53,814 nt of DNA from Deinococcus cellulosilyticus NBRC 106333 = KACC 11606 (GTDB lineage Bacteria > Deinococcota > Deinococci > Deinococcales > Deinococcaceae). The translations under genes and the position numbers were made by a program. The stretch spans positions 1 through 53,814 of the forward strand of contig NZ_BJXB01000033.1 in assembly GCF_007990775.1 (NCBI RefSeq), written 5' to 3'. How positions within the stretch are numbered: position 1 is the first letter of the stretch; each line of letters begins with the position of its first letter. This document shows positions 16,167-23,790 of the stretch, in pieces. The notes under the pieces are model-generated. The model was not told the DNA's origin and ran no database searches. It saw only the letters and a program-made list of their open reading frames with translations.

Positions 16167-17006
16167 ATGATTGTTTGCCAAGTCTGCGGAACCCAGAACC
16201 CCGATGGTGCACGCTTCTGCGATGGTTGCGGTGTGGAACTGGCCGCCACCCCCTCCACTCCTTCTCCCGAAGTCCGGGACACCCCCCTTCCCGAGAACAG
16301 CACCTGGGACAGCAATGTGGTGCCCCCCACCCCACCCCTGAATCAGCCGGACATCCAGGAACCCATCTCCCAGAATGACCCTCTGGCAGGCTCCAGCACC
16401 CCTGTCCCCACCCCTGAGGTGGTCGAGGAACCCCTGGAGGACGTGCAACCCTCCACCCCTGTGCAGGAGAGCGCCAGTGGACCGATCACCCCTGACAGCA
16501 CCGATCAGGCCACACCTGCATCTGAAACGGTCTCTGAACCCCTCTCTGAGCCTGTCTCCATGAACAAATCCGAGCCTGCTCCAGAAGTGGCCCCAGAACC
16601 CACCCCTGAACCCACCCCGGTGGAAACCCCTGCTGCTCCCTCTGCGCCTGCCAGTGGTGGCCTGGTCCCTGCCAAGCTTGCCATCAAGAAGTACGGGGTG
16701 CTCTCCGGGGACAGCATTCCTCTGGCTGCAGGTGCCCTCACTGTGGGCCGCTTCGATGCCTCCACCGGTCCTGTGGACATCGACGTGACCGGGCTTCCCG
16801 GTTCTGAGCATGTCTCCCGCCGCCATGCCCAGGTGTTCTTCGAAAATGGCCAGTGGAAAGTCAAAGACCTTGGCTCGACCAACGGGGTGTTCGTCCGCAA
16901 ATCCGGAGAGGTGAATTTCGGTCCCCGCATTGCGGAACCCACCGCCCTGACCAATGGGGATGAAATCGCCTTCGGGAACCTGCTGATGATCTTCCAGGAG
17001 GACTGA
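16167..17006 (+). CDS. zinc-ribbon FHA domain protein
   Basis: 279 aa from ATG 16167, supported by AAAGGAG. An N-terminal zinc ribbon (CQVCG at 4-8, CDGCG at 18-22) resembles that of the upstream kinase. A long low-complexity Pro/Glu/Thr linker (about 30-165) follows, then an FHA domain (about 170-279) with GRF, SRRHA and GSTNGVF, the residues that hold phosphothreonine. It most likely reads phosphosites made by the cluster kinase. The start of the PP2C gene lies 1 nt after its stop. The longer open frame upstream of 16167 overlaps the kinase and lacks a ribosome site. Confidence 0.92.
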   Translation: MIVCQVCGTQNPDGARFCDGCGVELAATPSTPSPEVRDTPLPENSTWDSNVVPPTPPLNQPDIQEPISQNDPLAGSSTPVPTPEVVEEPLEDVQPSTPVQESASGPITPDSTDQATPASETVSEPLSEPVSMNKSEPAPEVAPEPTPEPTPVETPAAPSAPASGGLVPAKLAIKKYGVLSGDSIPLAAGALTVGRFDASTGPVDIDVTGLPGSEHVSRRHAQVFFENGQWKVKDLGSTNGVFVRKSGEVNFGPRIAEPTALTNGDEIAFGNLLMIFQED

Positions 17007-17007
17007 G

Positions 17008-19128
17008 ATGACCGACCCACGTCCACAGGACGGCACAGACACCCGCGAAGAGGACGACACCTCCTCTTCCGGGCCTGCCACGCCCTCTGTCACCGACGCC
17101 ACCGAACAGACCCCGGCAGTGGTGGCCCCAGAGCCGCACGAGATGCCAGACGCCCCGGCAACCCCTCTGGTGGACACTGCGGAAGATCTGGTGACTGATG
17201 TGCAGACGGCAGAAGACAGCACCACAGTCATTGCTCCGGTGAATGAAGAAGGTCTAGAGCCTCAGGATGTTCTGGAAGAGCAGACCTTTGACTTTGAAAG
17301 CCCTCATGTTGACCCTGAGCTTGAGAAGCAGATCGAGGAACAGGTGCAGTCGGTCCATGGTGCTCATGAGCCAGGAACAGAGCCTGAAGTTCCGGTGACC
17401 GAGCCCGGACAGGAAGTCCCTGAAGACCTGCCTCCTGCCCCCACCGAAACCCCCGATCAGGACCTCCCCCCTGCACAGGACACCCCTGCCATCAAGGACC
17501 CTGAGCCTGAAGGCGAAATTCGAGCCCAGGAAGAGGACGGGGAAGAAAATCCAGCCCCCGAAGTGCATCTGCCTGAGACCCTGGAGCCCGTTCCAGCCAT
17601 TCAGGTGAGTTTTCCGGTGCCCCAGGTGGAGGTCCCTGAGTCCCCAGACCAACCCCTGGAGGCCACAGCAGCGGATGACTTTCTGGAAGAAGAAATCCTT
17701 CCTTCCACCTTCGAAGAGCCCACCCTGAAGCTCGAAGAAACCCAGCAGTGGGGCAATGTGAACTTCAAGGTGACAGATGCACTGGCACGGGGATGGTTCA
17801 AGGCCACCTCAGACAGTGGTCAGGGGTTGCTGGTTCACATGCAGCCCCAGGCCCTGTGGGGCAGCCTCCTTGCTCACCGGATCGCTCCCAGAGCCCTGTA
17901 CTCCGGTGCCGAAGGGGTGATCTTTCCAGACACCCCGGGAGAGGTCCTCACCTTCCCGCGCAGTTTTCCAGAAGCCCTGGGTCTGATTGAGGCCCTCAGC
18001 CAGTACCTGTTCAGCCTCTTCAAGCAGGGGTACGCCCTGATCGACCTGGACCCGGACGGTCTGGTCATGACCCCCGAAGGCCTGAGGCTGCGTTTTCCAC
18101 CCCGACTGGCAAGGCTCGGTGAGCCTGTGACCACCGTATACCGGGAAGGTTTCACAGCCCCCGAAGTGATGTCCGGGCTTGCGGCCACAGGAAAAGAAGG
18201 GGTGTACTTCCTGGGTGCCCTGCTGTACCGCCTGATGACCGGAGAACTGCTCCCGGCAGAAGGGGCTTCCCGCACCCTGCTGAACACCATTCAGGTTTCC
18301 GGGGTGCCCCAGGTGCTCTATCAGGCCCTGCAACCCGCCAGCAAGCGGGTCAATCCTGAACAGTGGCGTTCCGCTTTGAACCTGCTGAAGATTCCACCCA
18401 CTGTGGAATGGAAAGTGGTGGCCCGATCCACCGTGGGCCTCAACCCGGACCGCCCGGTCAACGAGGACTCCTACGCCTACCGGACCGAGCAAATCTACAC
18501 CCACCACCTGCGCCAGACCCTGCTGATTGCCTGCGTTTCGGACGGAATGGGTGGCATGGAAGCTGGAGAGGTCGCCTCTCAGGCCGCTGTGGGAACCTTT
18601 CTGAAGGTGGCAGGCACCGACAACATCGAAGACGCCATCTGGAAATGCAACCAGGCCGTGCTCGATGACATGAACGGACGGGACGGAGGCTGCACTTTCT
18701 CCGGGATCGTGGCCAGAGACAGTCAGGTGATCCTCGGGCATGTGGGAGACACCCGCGCTTACCAGTTCTCGGGCTGCGTGCTGAAACAGATCAGCAAAGA
18801 CCACTCTCTGGTCGCCGCCCTGGTCGCCAGTGGCATGATGACCGCCGAGGAAGCTGAACAGAGCCCGGACCGCAACAAGGTGCTGCGCTCCCTCGGGTCC
18901 CTCAAGCAGCGCCAGACCGATTACGTCATGCAGCACACCTTCACTGTGGCCGTCGGAGACCGCATCCTGCTGCTCAGCGACGGGGTGTGGGGAGAGGTCG
19001 GCTTCGATGACCTGCAGGGCTTCATGGAACTCCCCCTGGAGCAGGCCGCAGACCGCATGATCCAGGCCAGTCTGGCCTCGGGGGCACCAGACAACGCCAC
19101 CGTGCTGATTGCAGAACGCATCCAGTGA
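17008..19128 (+). CDS. pseudokinase-PP2C phosphatase fusion
   Basis: 706 aa in three parts. Residues 1-245 are an acidic, Pro/Glu-rich, probably disordered region. Residues about 250-470 read like a degenerate kinase C-lobe (FTAPEVMSG, GVYFLGALLYRLMTGELLP) in which HRD and DFG are lost (LIDLDPDGLVM instead), so a pseudokinase. Residues about 475-706 are a PP2C phosphatase with metal motifs PVNEDS (about 483), DGMGG (about 512), GHVGDTRAY (about 577), LLSDGVW (about 654) and PDNATV. It should remove phosphates placed by the adjacent kinase. GGAGGA precedes the ATG. A terminator follows the stop. Confidence 0.92.
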   Translation: MTDPRPQDGTDTREEDDTSSSGPATPSVTDATEQTPAVVAPEPHEMPDAPATPLVDTAEDLVTDVQTAEDSTTVIAPVNEEGLEPQDVLEEQTFDFESPHVDPELEKQIEEQVQSVHGAHEPGTEPEVPVTEPGQEVPEDLPPAPTETPDQDLPPAQDTPAIKDPEPEGEIRAQEEDGEENPAPEVHLPETLEPVPAIQVSFPVPQVEVPESPDQPLEATAADDFLEEEILPSTFEEPTLKLEETQQWGNVNFKVTDALARGWFKATSDSGQGLLVHMQPQALWGSLLAHRIAPRALYSGAEGVIFPDTPGEVLTFPRSFPEALGLIEALSQYLFSLFKQGYALIDLDPDGLVMTPEGLRLRFPPRLARLGEPVTTVYREGFTAPEVMSGLAATGKEGVYFLGALLYRLMTGELLPAEGASRTLLNTIQVSGVPQVLYQALQPASKRVNPEQWRSALNLLKIPPTVEWKVVARSTVGLNPDRPVNEDSYAYRTEQIYTHHLRQTLLIACVSDGMGGMEAGEVASQAAVGTFLKVAGTDNIEDAIWKCNQAVLDDMNGRDGGCTFSGIVARDSQVILGHVGDTRAYQFSGCVLKQISKDHSLVAALVASGMMTAEEAEQSPDRNKVLRSLGSLKQRQTDYVMQHTFTVAVGDRILLLSDGVWGEVGFDDLQGFMELPLEQAADRMIQASLASGAPDNATVLIAERIQ

Positions 19129-19143
19129 CTTTCAGCCAGAAAG

Positions 19144-19167
19144 AAAGCCCGGTCAGCCGGGCTTTTT
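19144..19167 (+). terminator. terminator of the kinase-phosphatase cluster
   Basis: AAAGCCCGG (19144-19152) / CCGGGCTTT (19157-19165) with a TCAG loop and T tail. On the other strand it covers the C-terminal codons and stop of the 111-aa gene, so it may serve both directions. Confidence 0.85.
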
Positions 19168-19488
19168 CTCATGGGGCAACACCAGCATCCCAGAGTGCTC
19201 CGAAAGGGCCACCAGCAGCACCTCCTCAAAATGCTTGTAGCTCGAATGCTCCCACAGGTGCGGTTTTTTCTCGTAGATGCCCAGCAACTGCTCATGCAAC
19301 CCTTTCACCTGAGACTGCATCAGGCGCACCCTGAAGCCCTCCTGCAGGTTCAGGGAGGTGCCCTCCACGGCTTCCCACAACCCCTTCAGGTCCTGGTGTT
19401 CACGGAGGGACATGAAACCCAGAAAACGCAATCCCGTCAGGGTTTCCGGCTCGCTGGCATGGTCGGCAATGGCGTAGAAATGGAGCAT
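19153..19488 (-). CDS. hypothetical protein, 111 aa
   Basis: Soluble, helical, no recognised family. Sequence MLHFYAIADHAS opens the protein; conserved-looking hydrophobic and acidic residues continue to a charged C-terminus (HEKKPG) encoded inside the terminator stem. ATG 19488 is preferred because the same frame extended upstream overlaps a better-supported small gene. TAAACT lies 12 nt upstream as a possible -10 box; no ribosome site is seen. It follows the ppx/33-aa pair on the same strand. Confidence 0.55.
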   Translation of the reverse strand: MLHFYAIADHASEPETLTGLRFLGFMSLREHQDLKGLWEAVEGTSLNLQEGFRVRLMQSQVKGLHEQLLGIYEKKPHLWEHSSYKHFEEVLLVALSEHSGMLVLPHEKKPG

Positions 19489-19553
19489 ATTGTGTAAGAG
19501 TTTAGCATTCGGTGAGAGCAGAAGGCCGAATGCCAAATACAAAATTCTGCTTT

Positions 19554-19575
19554 GGCTTTCTGCTGTCTGCTCCCT
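19554..19575. repeat. heptad-like repeat near small-gene end
   Basis: ATTCTGC, TTTGGCT, TTCTGCT, GTCTGCT, overlapping or adjoining the end of the 33-aa gene. It is a diverged member of the 7-bp-period gene-end arrays. Confidence 0.5.
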
Positions 19576-19676
19576 TACCTGTCCTTCTTCTTCCGCGTCC
19601 CGAACCAGATCACCACAGCCGCAATGCCGCAGTAGAACAGCAGCGATCCGATCAGCATCCACCATTCTGTGCTCAC
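19575..19676 (-). CDS. 33-aa single-pass membrane protein coupled to ppx
   Basis: Very short gene: starts at GTG 19676 overlapping the ppx stop (GTGA) and encodes MSTEWWMLIG, a hydrophobic run to VIWFG, then TRKKKDR. One membrane helix with a basic cytoplasmic tail (positive-inside, N-out). Tight overlap with ppx/gppA implies translational coupling. No family is recognised. It is well formed but too short for certainty. Confidence 0.6.
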   Translation of the reverse strand: MSTEWWMLIGSLLFYCGIAAVVIWFGTRKKKDR

Positions 19677-21190
19677 ATGTCCTCCCAGGGCAGGATGTTC
19701 AGGGGGCCGAACACCTGGTTCCAGAGGTCGCTTTTTTCCTTGGCTCCCCACAGGTTCACGATGTGTCCGGGGGTGACGTACAGCACCCAGGTGTTGCCTT
19801 CTTTGATCAGGCTGTGGATGCTGCTGTTCTGGGTGTGGGCGCGGTCCAGGCCGTCTGCCACCCGCAGGATGGCGGAGAGTTGCCGCACCAGCAGTTGCTG
19901 TTCTTTGCTGAGGGTCTGGTACTCGGAGTGTGTGGATTTGGGGGGACTCTTGCGGTGGTAGCGGGCCACCAGTCCGATCACCTCCACCTGCCAGGGTTCG
20001 TAACCGCGCAGGCCGGAGTGGCGGATCAGGTACTGGCTGTGCTTGTGGTGGCTGCTCTGGCCGACCAGCGTCCCGATTTCGTGCAGCATTCCGGCAGCCC
20101 TGAGCATGCTGCGGGCTTCGGGCAGGAAGCGCACGTGTTCCAGCAGGCGCATGAACAGGTCCTTGGCGATTTGTGTGACGTGTTTTGCATGGGCAGCATC
20201 AAAACGGTAGCGTTCGGCGACCTCCAGCACACTGCGCTGTCTGGGGGAGAGTTGCGCCTCATAGTCGGCTTCTCTGGCGAGGTATTCGATCATCATGCCT
20301 TCGCGCAGGGCTCCAGTGGACACCGTGACCTGGGTGGCCCCCAGCAGTCTCAGGGTGGTGAGGATGACGAGCAGGCTCACCACGATGATGTCTGCCCGTT
20401 TGGGGTCGAGCCCTGGGGTTTTCAGGCGCTCGGGAAGGGTCTTGTAGCGAAGCTCTTCAAAGAGGGCTTGCAGGTCAGAAACCCTGAAGTTGAAGCCGTT
20501 GATGCCCAGACTGGCCAGACCTGCCCGGGTCGCCAGAATTGCAGCGATGGATTCCATGCTTCCGCTTGATCCGATCACCTTGGTTCCAGGCTGGAGCGTG
20601 AACTCTGCAAGATGGGGGGTAAGGGTGTCGGTCACATGCTTTTCGATGCGGGCCAGCACGGCTGGATTGGCCGGGTCTTTCTTGAGGAACATCTCCCGCA
20701 AACGCACCCCACCGAGGGGCACACTGACCACTTTGCGGGCGGCATGTTTGTTCCCGAGCACGATTTCCAGGCTGCCTCCCCCGAGGTCGAGCAGCAGGTT
20801 TCTCTCGCTGAACTCCACGCTGGAGGCGGCCCCCATGTAGGTGAGTTCGCCTTCTTTCTCACCGCTGATGATCTGCATGTTCACGCCGATTTCGTCCTGC
20901 AGCCGCTTGACGATCTCCGGGCCGTTCTCGGCGTCCCGGGTGGCCGAGGTGGCGTACACCACGAAGTCGGACACTTCATTCACTTCGGCAATCACCTTGA
21001 AGCGGGCAAGGGCCGTTTTGAGCTTCTCGTATCCCTCGTCGGTGAGCCTGCCGTTCTGCAGGCATTCCCCGAGTCGGGTGCGGTCTTTCAGGGATTCGAT
21101 GATGTGGTAGCTGCTCACCTGTCCGGTTTTGAATTCACCGATGAGGAGGTGGCAGGAGTTGGTCCCTACGTCGGCAATGGCAACCCGCAT
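19673..21190 (-). CDS. exopolyphosphatase / pppGpp phosphohydrolase with HD domain
   Basis: 505 aa from ATG 21190. The N-terminal ASKHA fold has the phosphate motifs IADVGTNSCHLL (residues about 4-15) and LLDLGGGSLE, with a SGS motif (IGSSGSME). The C-terminal third is HD-like (AAGMLHEIG, SSHHKHSQYLI, ARYHRK). This is the Ppx/GppA architecture, which hydrolyses polyphosphate and/or pppGpp in the cytosol and links to phosphate and stringent responses. Which substrate dominates cannot be read from the sequence. The longer upstream frame lacks family residues. A 33-aa membrane protein gene is coupled downstream. Confidence 0.92.
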   Translation of the reverse strand: MRVAIADVGTNSCHLLIGEFKTGQVSSYHIIESLKDRTRLGECLQNGRLTDEGYEKLKTALARFKVIAEVNEVSDFVVYATSATRDAENGPEIVKRLQDEIGVNMQIISGEKEGELTYMGAASSVEFSERNLLLDLGGGSLEIVLGNKHAARKVVSVPLGGVRLREMFLKKDPANPAVLARIEKHVTDTLTPHLAEFTLQPGTKVIGSSGSMESIAAILATRAGLASLGINGFNFRVSDLQALFEELRYKTLPERLKTPGLDPKRADIIVVSLLVILTTLRLLGATQVTVSTGALREGMMIEYLAREADYEAQLSPRQRSVLEVAERYRFDAAHAKHVTQIAKDLFMRLLEHVRFLPEARSMLRAAGMLHEIGTLVGQSSHHKHSQYLIRHSGLRGYEPWQVEVIGLVARYHRKSPPKSTHSEYQTLSKEQQLLVRQLSAILRVADGLDRAHTQNSSIHSLIKEGNTWVLYVTPGHIVNLWGAKEKSDLWNQVFGPLNILPWEDM

Positions 21191-21660
21191 GAGGACAGTG
21201 TAACTGAATGTGCCTGACAAAATGCCCTCAGCTGGAATCGGTTCATGAAGCGTGGCATTGCAGCTTGTGCCAGACGTTACCCACCCAGGCATGGATCAGT
21301 CAAATCATGGTTCAAGACAGCTCAAAGTGTTGCAAGAGGCTTCTCTTGACAGGTGATCTGGTCACCATGCCAGGTCAGCAGCCCTGAAGACTTGTGCAGC
21401 AGGCTTTATGGTTTCGGGGAGCTTCCCAGACCCTGGTCCCTATCCAGAGGTGGGTGAATTCGAACCTGTTTGTCTGCCGTTTGGAGAGCAAAGGGTCAGG
21501 TTTCAGGTTCAGCCTGACCTGATCAGCAGGCCCTGCAAGATGCTGCATGTTTTGCTTCTGGACGTGTCCAGGAGCCAGAAAGGTGTCTTTCCAGAGCTCC
21601 ACGCCAATGGGGAAGCTGTCAGAATGCCAGGCCCAAATCGGCTCAATGGCATTTTGATTC
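21191..21660. other. intergenic region without convincing genes
   Basis: About 470 nt between ppx and the xre promoter. It contains a perfect GGTGA-N5-TCACC palindrome (21352-21366) next to a TTGACA, and a stem GGTCAGG (21494-21500) / CCTGACC (21513-21519). Short open frames exist on both strands but lack ribosome sites and recognisable sequence. It probably marks the left boundary of the lanthipeptide locus. Confidence 0.45.
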
Positions 21661-21696
21661 TTGACTATTATGTTGCGTTAACATAACATTGTATGG
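21661..21696 (+). promoter_or_regulatory. xre promoter with RDRM-like operator
   Basis: TTGACT (21661-21666), 17-nt spacer, TAACAT (21684-21689). Overlapping the spacer and -10 is a perfect inverted repeat TTATGTT-GCGTT-AACATAA (21668-21686). The half-sites equal those of the Deinococcus radiation/desiccation response motif (TTATGT...ACATAA) bound by DdrO, but the gap is 2 bp longer. The downstream gene encodes an XRE protein, so autoregulation is likely. Confidence 0.65.
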
Positions 21697-21968
21697 TGGT
21701 CAAGCAACGTGCACCATCCCAACCACTCTACAACCGGATTGCTGTTCTGAGGGCAGAACGGGGCCTCTCCAGAGCCGATCTGGCTGCTGCCATCGGTGTC
21801 AACACCCAATCTGTAGGGTTCATTGAGCGAGGGGATTATGGACCCAGCCTTGAACTGGCCTTGAAGATTGCAGCAGTGTTCGAATTGCCTGTGGAAGCCA
21901 TCTTTTCGCTTCAGCCCCTCACCCCCCTGAGTGCACAAGTGTATTCGACCCGCAAGGAGCCGACGTGA
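21693..21968 (+). CDS. XRE family HTH regulator of the lanthipeptide locus
   Basis: 91 aa. An HTH of the Cro/CI type fills residues about 12-66 (YNRIAVLRAERGLSRADLA, then IGVNTQSVGFIERG and PSLELALKIAAVFELPVEAIF), as in small single-domain XRE proteins. There is no C-terminal effector domain like that of DdrO. The start may be ATG 21693 or GTG 21696; the latter lies 6 nt after the -10 box and would be leaderless. Its stop overlaps the GTG of the next gene (GTGA). As first gene of the cluster with its own operator it probably sets expression of the immunity/export genes. Confidence 0.88.
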   Translation: MVVKQRAPSQPLYNRIAVLRAERGLSRADLAAAIGVNTQSVGFIERGDYGPSLELALKIAAVFELPVEAIFSLQPLTPLSAQVYSTRKEPT

Positions 21969-22453
21969 AGCTCATTGATCATCCTTACAGCCGAACACTG
22001 CCTTTGATGCAGCGTCGAGCACTGATTGTGGTTTTTGGCAGCAGTGCACTTCTGGCACAATTGCTCTTGCCCAGCGTGCAAACCGAAAGTGTGGCAGGGG
22101 CCCTGCCCCTGCTCCTGATTCCCCTGGCCCTGGTGTGCCACTATGCCCTGATGTCTGAGGTCTGGGTCTGGAACCGCCTGTTCCGGCCTGACCGAAACCT
22201 GGATGAGTACGAGAGGCACACCCGCAACACCTTCATTGCTCAGGCCTACAACCTGAACCGGTTCCTCATCTGGATCAGTGTTGCTGCCTTCATGGTGGGT
22301 GGAGGACTTTTGCGCAGTGTTCCTTCTTTAAATGTCTTTGCCGGAGCCAGTTTTGAAGTTGCAGTTTTGGTCTTTTTTGCCGTCGTCATGGGCGTGTTCG
22401 AGGGGCTGCCCAGATTGATTGCAGCCTGGATTGAAGACATCCCCGAAGCCTGA
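21965..22453 (+). CDS. 4-TM membrane protein, lanthipeptide locus
   Basis: 162 aa with four hydrophobic segments (about 20-38, 44-64, 98-116, 128-148) and a charged loop RPDRNLDEYERHTRN between the second and third. No family recognised with confidence; the pairing of a small XRE gene with a 4-TM gene in overlapping frames is common in Gram-positive-type genomes. The start is GTG 21965, overlapping the xre stop. It could be an immunity accessory protein or an anti-regulator that holds the XRE protein at the membrane; both are guesses. Confidence 0.75.
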   Translation: MKLIDHPYSRTLPLMQRRALIVVFGSSALLAQLLLPSVQTESVAGALPLLLIPLALVCHYALMSEVWVWNRLFRPDRNLDEYERHTRNTFIAQAYNLNRFLIWISVAAFMVGGGLLRSVPSLNVFAGASFEVAVLVFFAVVMGVFEGLPRLIAAWIEDIPEA

Positions 22454-22510
22454 ACCACCCACAAATCCTCACACCACCCTTCAGCGTTCCCCACATCCCT
22501 TTTTTCATTG

Positions 22511-22534
22511 TGCACCCGTTCCAGAACGGGTGCA
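22511..22534 (+). repeat. stem-loop before the permease genes
   Basis: Perfect inverted repeat TGCACCCGTTC-CA-GAACGGGTGCA located 31 nt before the ATG at 22565. There is no T tract, so it may be an RNA processing or stability element, or an operator, rather than a terminator. Confidence 0.5.
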
Positions 22535-22564
22535 GGGAGGTCCTTTTCTCCCAGGAGGTTCATC

Positions 22565-23191
22565 ATGCAAGTATTCGTGCTTTATCAACGCAACGCAGGT
22601 TTTTACGCGCACCTGAGTGTGCTTTTGCTGCCACTCCTTCCCTGGCTGTTGGTCTGGCAGTGGCATGCTGAGCCCTGGCTGGGATTTGCCCTGGTGTGGT
22701 TGGGCTTTGGGGTTGGGCTTGCTGCCCTGCTCATTGGAATCTTGATGCTGGGGGACAGCGTCCGGTGGGGACTCAGTGGAGGTTACATCAGTCTGCGCCT
22801 GACACCCCAGCCCCAGATCTACAGTGTGCTGGCAGAGCTGTTGCATGTCTTGCTTCCTCCGCTGTTGACCACGCTCTCTCTGGGTGCTGTCTGGCTGTAC
22901 GTGCACCATCTGCGTGGGGCAACCCCCCCAACCCTGGGCCCTGAAATGGTGTTGCTGGGTCTGCTGGGACTCTCAGGCACTTTTCTGGCCATGCGTCTGG
23001 TCTTCGTAAAAGTTCGGGTGCAGGCCCGCACCGTGCTTTCGATGGGGCTGACTGTTGCTTGCAGCCTTGTTTTTGCGCTGGGTGGCCTTGCCAGTGTGCT
23101 TCCTCCCACCAGCTTCCTGTATCTGGGTCTGCTCACCTGCATGTTTGTGCTGCTTGTGGGATTGAATGTGGCCCACTCGAGGCGTCCATGA
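22565..23191 (+). CDS. 6-TM ABC permease-like protein (LanE/G-type candidate)
   Basis: 208 aa from ATG 22565, which has AGGAGG at good spacing. About six hydrophobic segments span the protein (near 16-34, 38-60, 88-108, 125-145, 152-175, 180-202). Size and topology suit one half of an ABC-2-type exporter. The next permease gene starts within its stop (ATGA), and the ATPase gene follows by the same overlap, so the three proteins likely form one transporter. Placement directly before lanA suggests self-protection in the manner of LanFEG, which expels the lantibiotic from the membrane. Sequence similarity to LanE or LanG was not verifiable. Confidence 0.75.
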   Translation: MQVFVLYQRNAGFYAHLSVLLLPLLPWLLVWQWHAEPWLGFALVWLGFGVGLAALLIGILMLGDSVRWGLSGGYISLRLTPQPQIYSVLAELLHVLLPPLLTTLSLGAVWLYVHHLRGATPPTLGPEMVLLGLLGLSGTFLAMRLVFVKVRVQARTVLSMGLTVACSLVFALGGLASVLPPTSFLYLGLLTCMFVLLVGLNVAHSRRP

Positions 23192-23790
23192 TGGTCATGA
23201 GATTGCGCTACATGGTGTTGTCCCAGTATCGTCCAGCATCTTACGTGCTTTCGCTGATCTTGCCGTCGCTCCTGACTGGAGCCCTCTGCAGATGGCCCCT
23301 GGTCTCTGGACTTCCTGTTGCCTTTCTGTCTCTGCTCCTGTGCATGTTGGCCTTGCCCTGGTGCTTTCCCATCGGACGCCAGAGCACTCCGGCCTGGCTG
23401 ATTCCGAACCGCACCCTGTGGCCTGCCCTGGCCCTGCTCCATCACCTGATGGTGACCGTGCTGTCTCTGGGCATGTGTGCTTTGGTGGTTCATCTGTTCC
23501 ACCCCCAGCTGCCTTTTGACCTTACGGTCCTCAAGCCCCTGTGGCCCATCTGGGCCCTCTGGACTGGGTTTCGCCTGTTGCTGGAGTCCAGGATGGGGCA
23601 GGATGGTCGGGCCCTGGCCCTGCTGCCCCTGATGGTGTTGTGCACCCTTCCTTTTGGCTTTGACATCGTCAAACAGTTTCAGAATTTACCGCCCATCACT
23701 GCAGTTGTGGCTGTGGCCCTCATCGCCCTGGCCCTCATTCCCGTTCCAGCGCAATTGTTGCGCCCAAAAGCAGAAGGAGACACCCCATGA
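23188..23790 (+). CDS. second 6-TM ABC permease-like protein
   Basis: 200 aa from ATG 23188, overlapping the previous stop by ATGA. About six hydrophobic segments; charged residues are few and mostly in loops (GRQSTPAW, LLESRMGQDGRAL). It resembles the first permease in size, topology and low charge, consistent with a heterodimeric ABC-2-type exporter. It overlaps the ATPase gene start (ATGA). Likely role: immunity or export, membrane-embedded. A longer upstream frame covers the preceding gene and has no ribosome site. Confidence 0.75.
   Translation: MMVMRLRYMVLSQYRPASYVLSLILPSLLTGALCRWPLVSGLPVAFLSLLLCMLALPWCFPIGRQSTPAWLIPNRTLWPALALLHHLMVTVLSLGMCALVVHLFHPQLPFDLTVLKPLWPIWALWTGFRLLLESRMGQDGRALALLPLMVLCTLPFGFDIVKQFQNLPPITAVVAVALIALALIPVPAQLLRPKAEGDTP

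Noticed and set aside
21455..21475. tRNA-like T-arm (ATTCGAACC)
   Set aside because: The flanking five-base stems do not pair and no acceptor or anticodon arms can be built around it.
21375..21602. 75-codon minus-strand frame in the same gap
   Set aside because: No ribosome site, low-complexity content, no neighbour relation.
21408..21686. 92-codon + frame before the xre gene
   Set aside because: It runs through the xre promoter and operator, has no ribosome site and no recognisable sequence.
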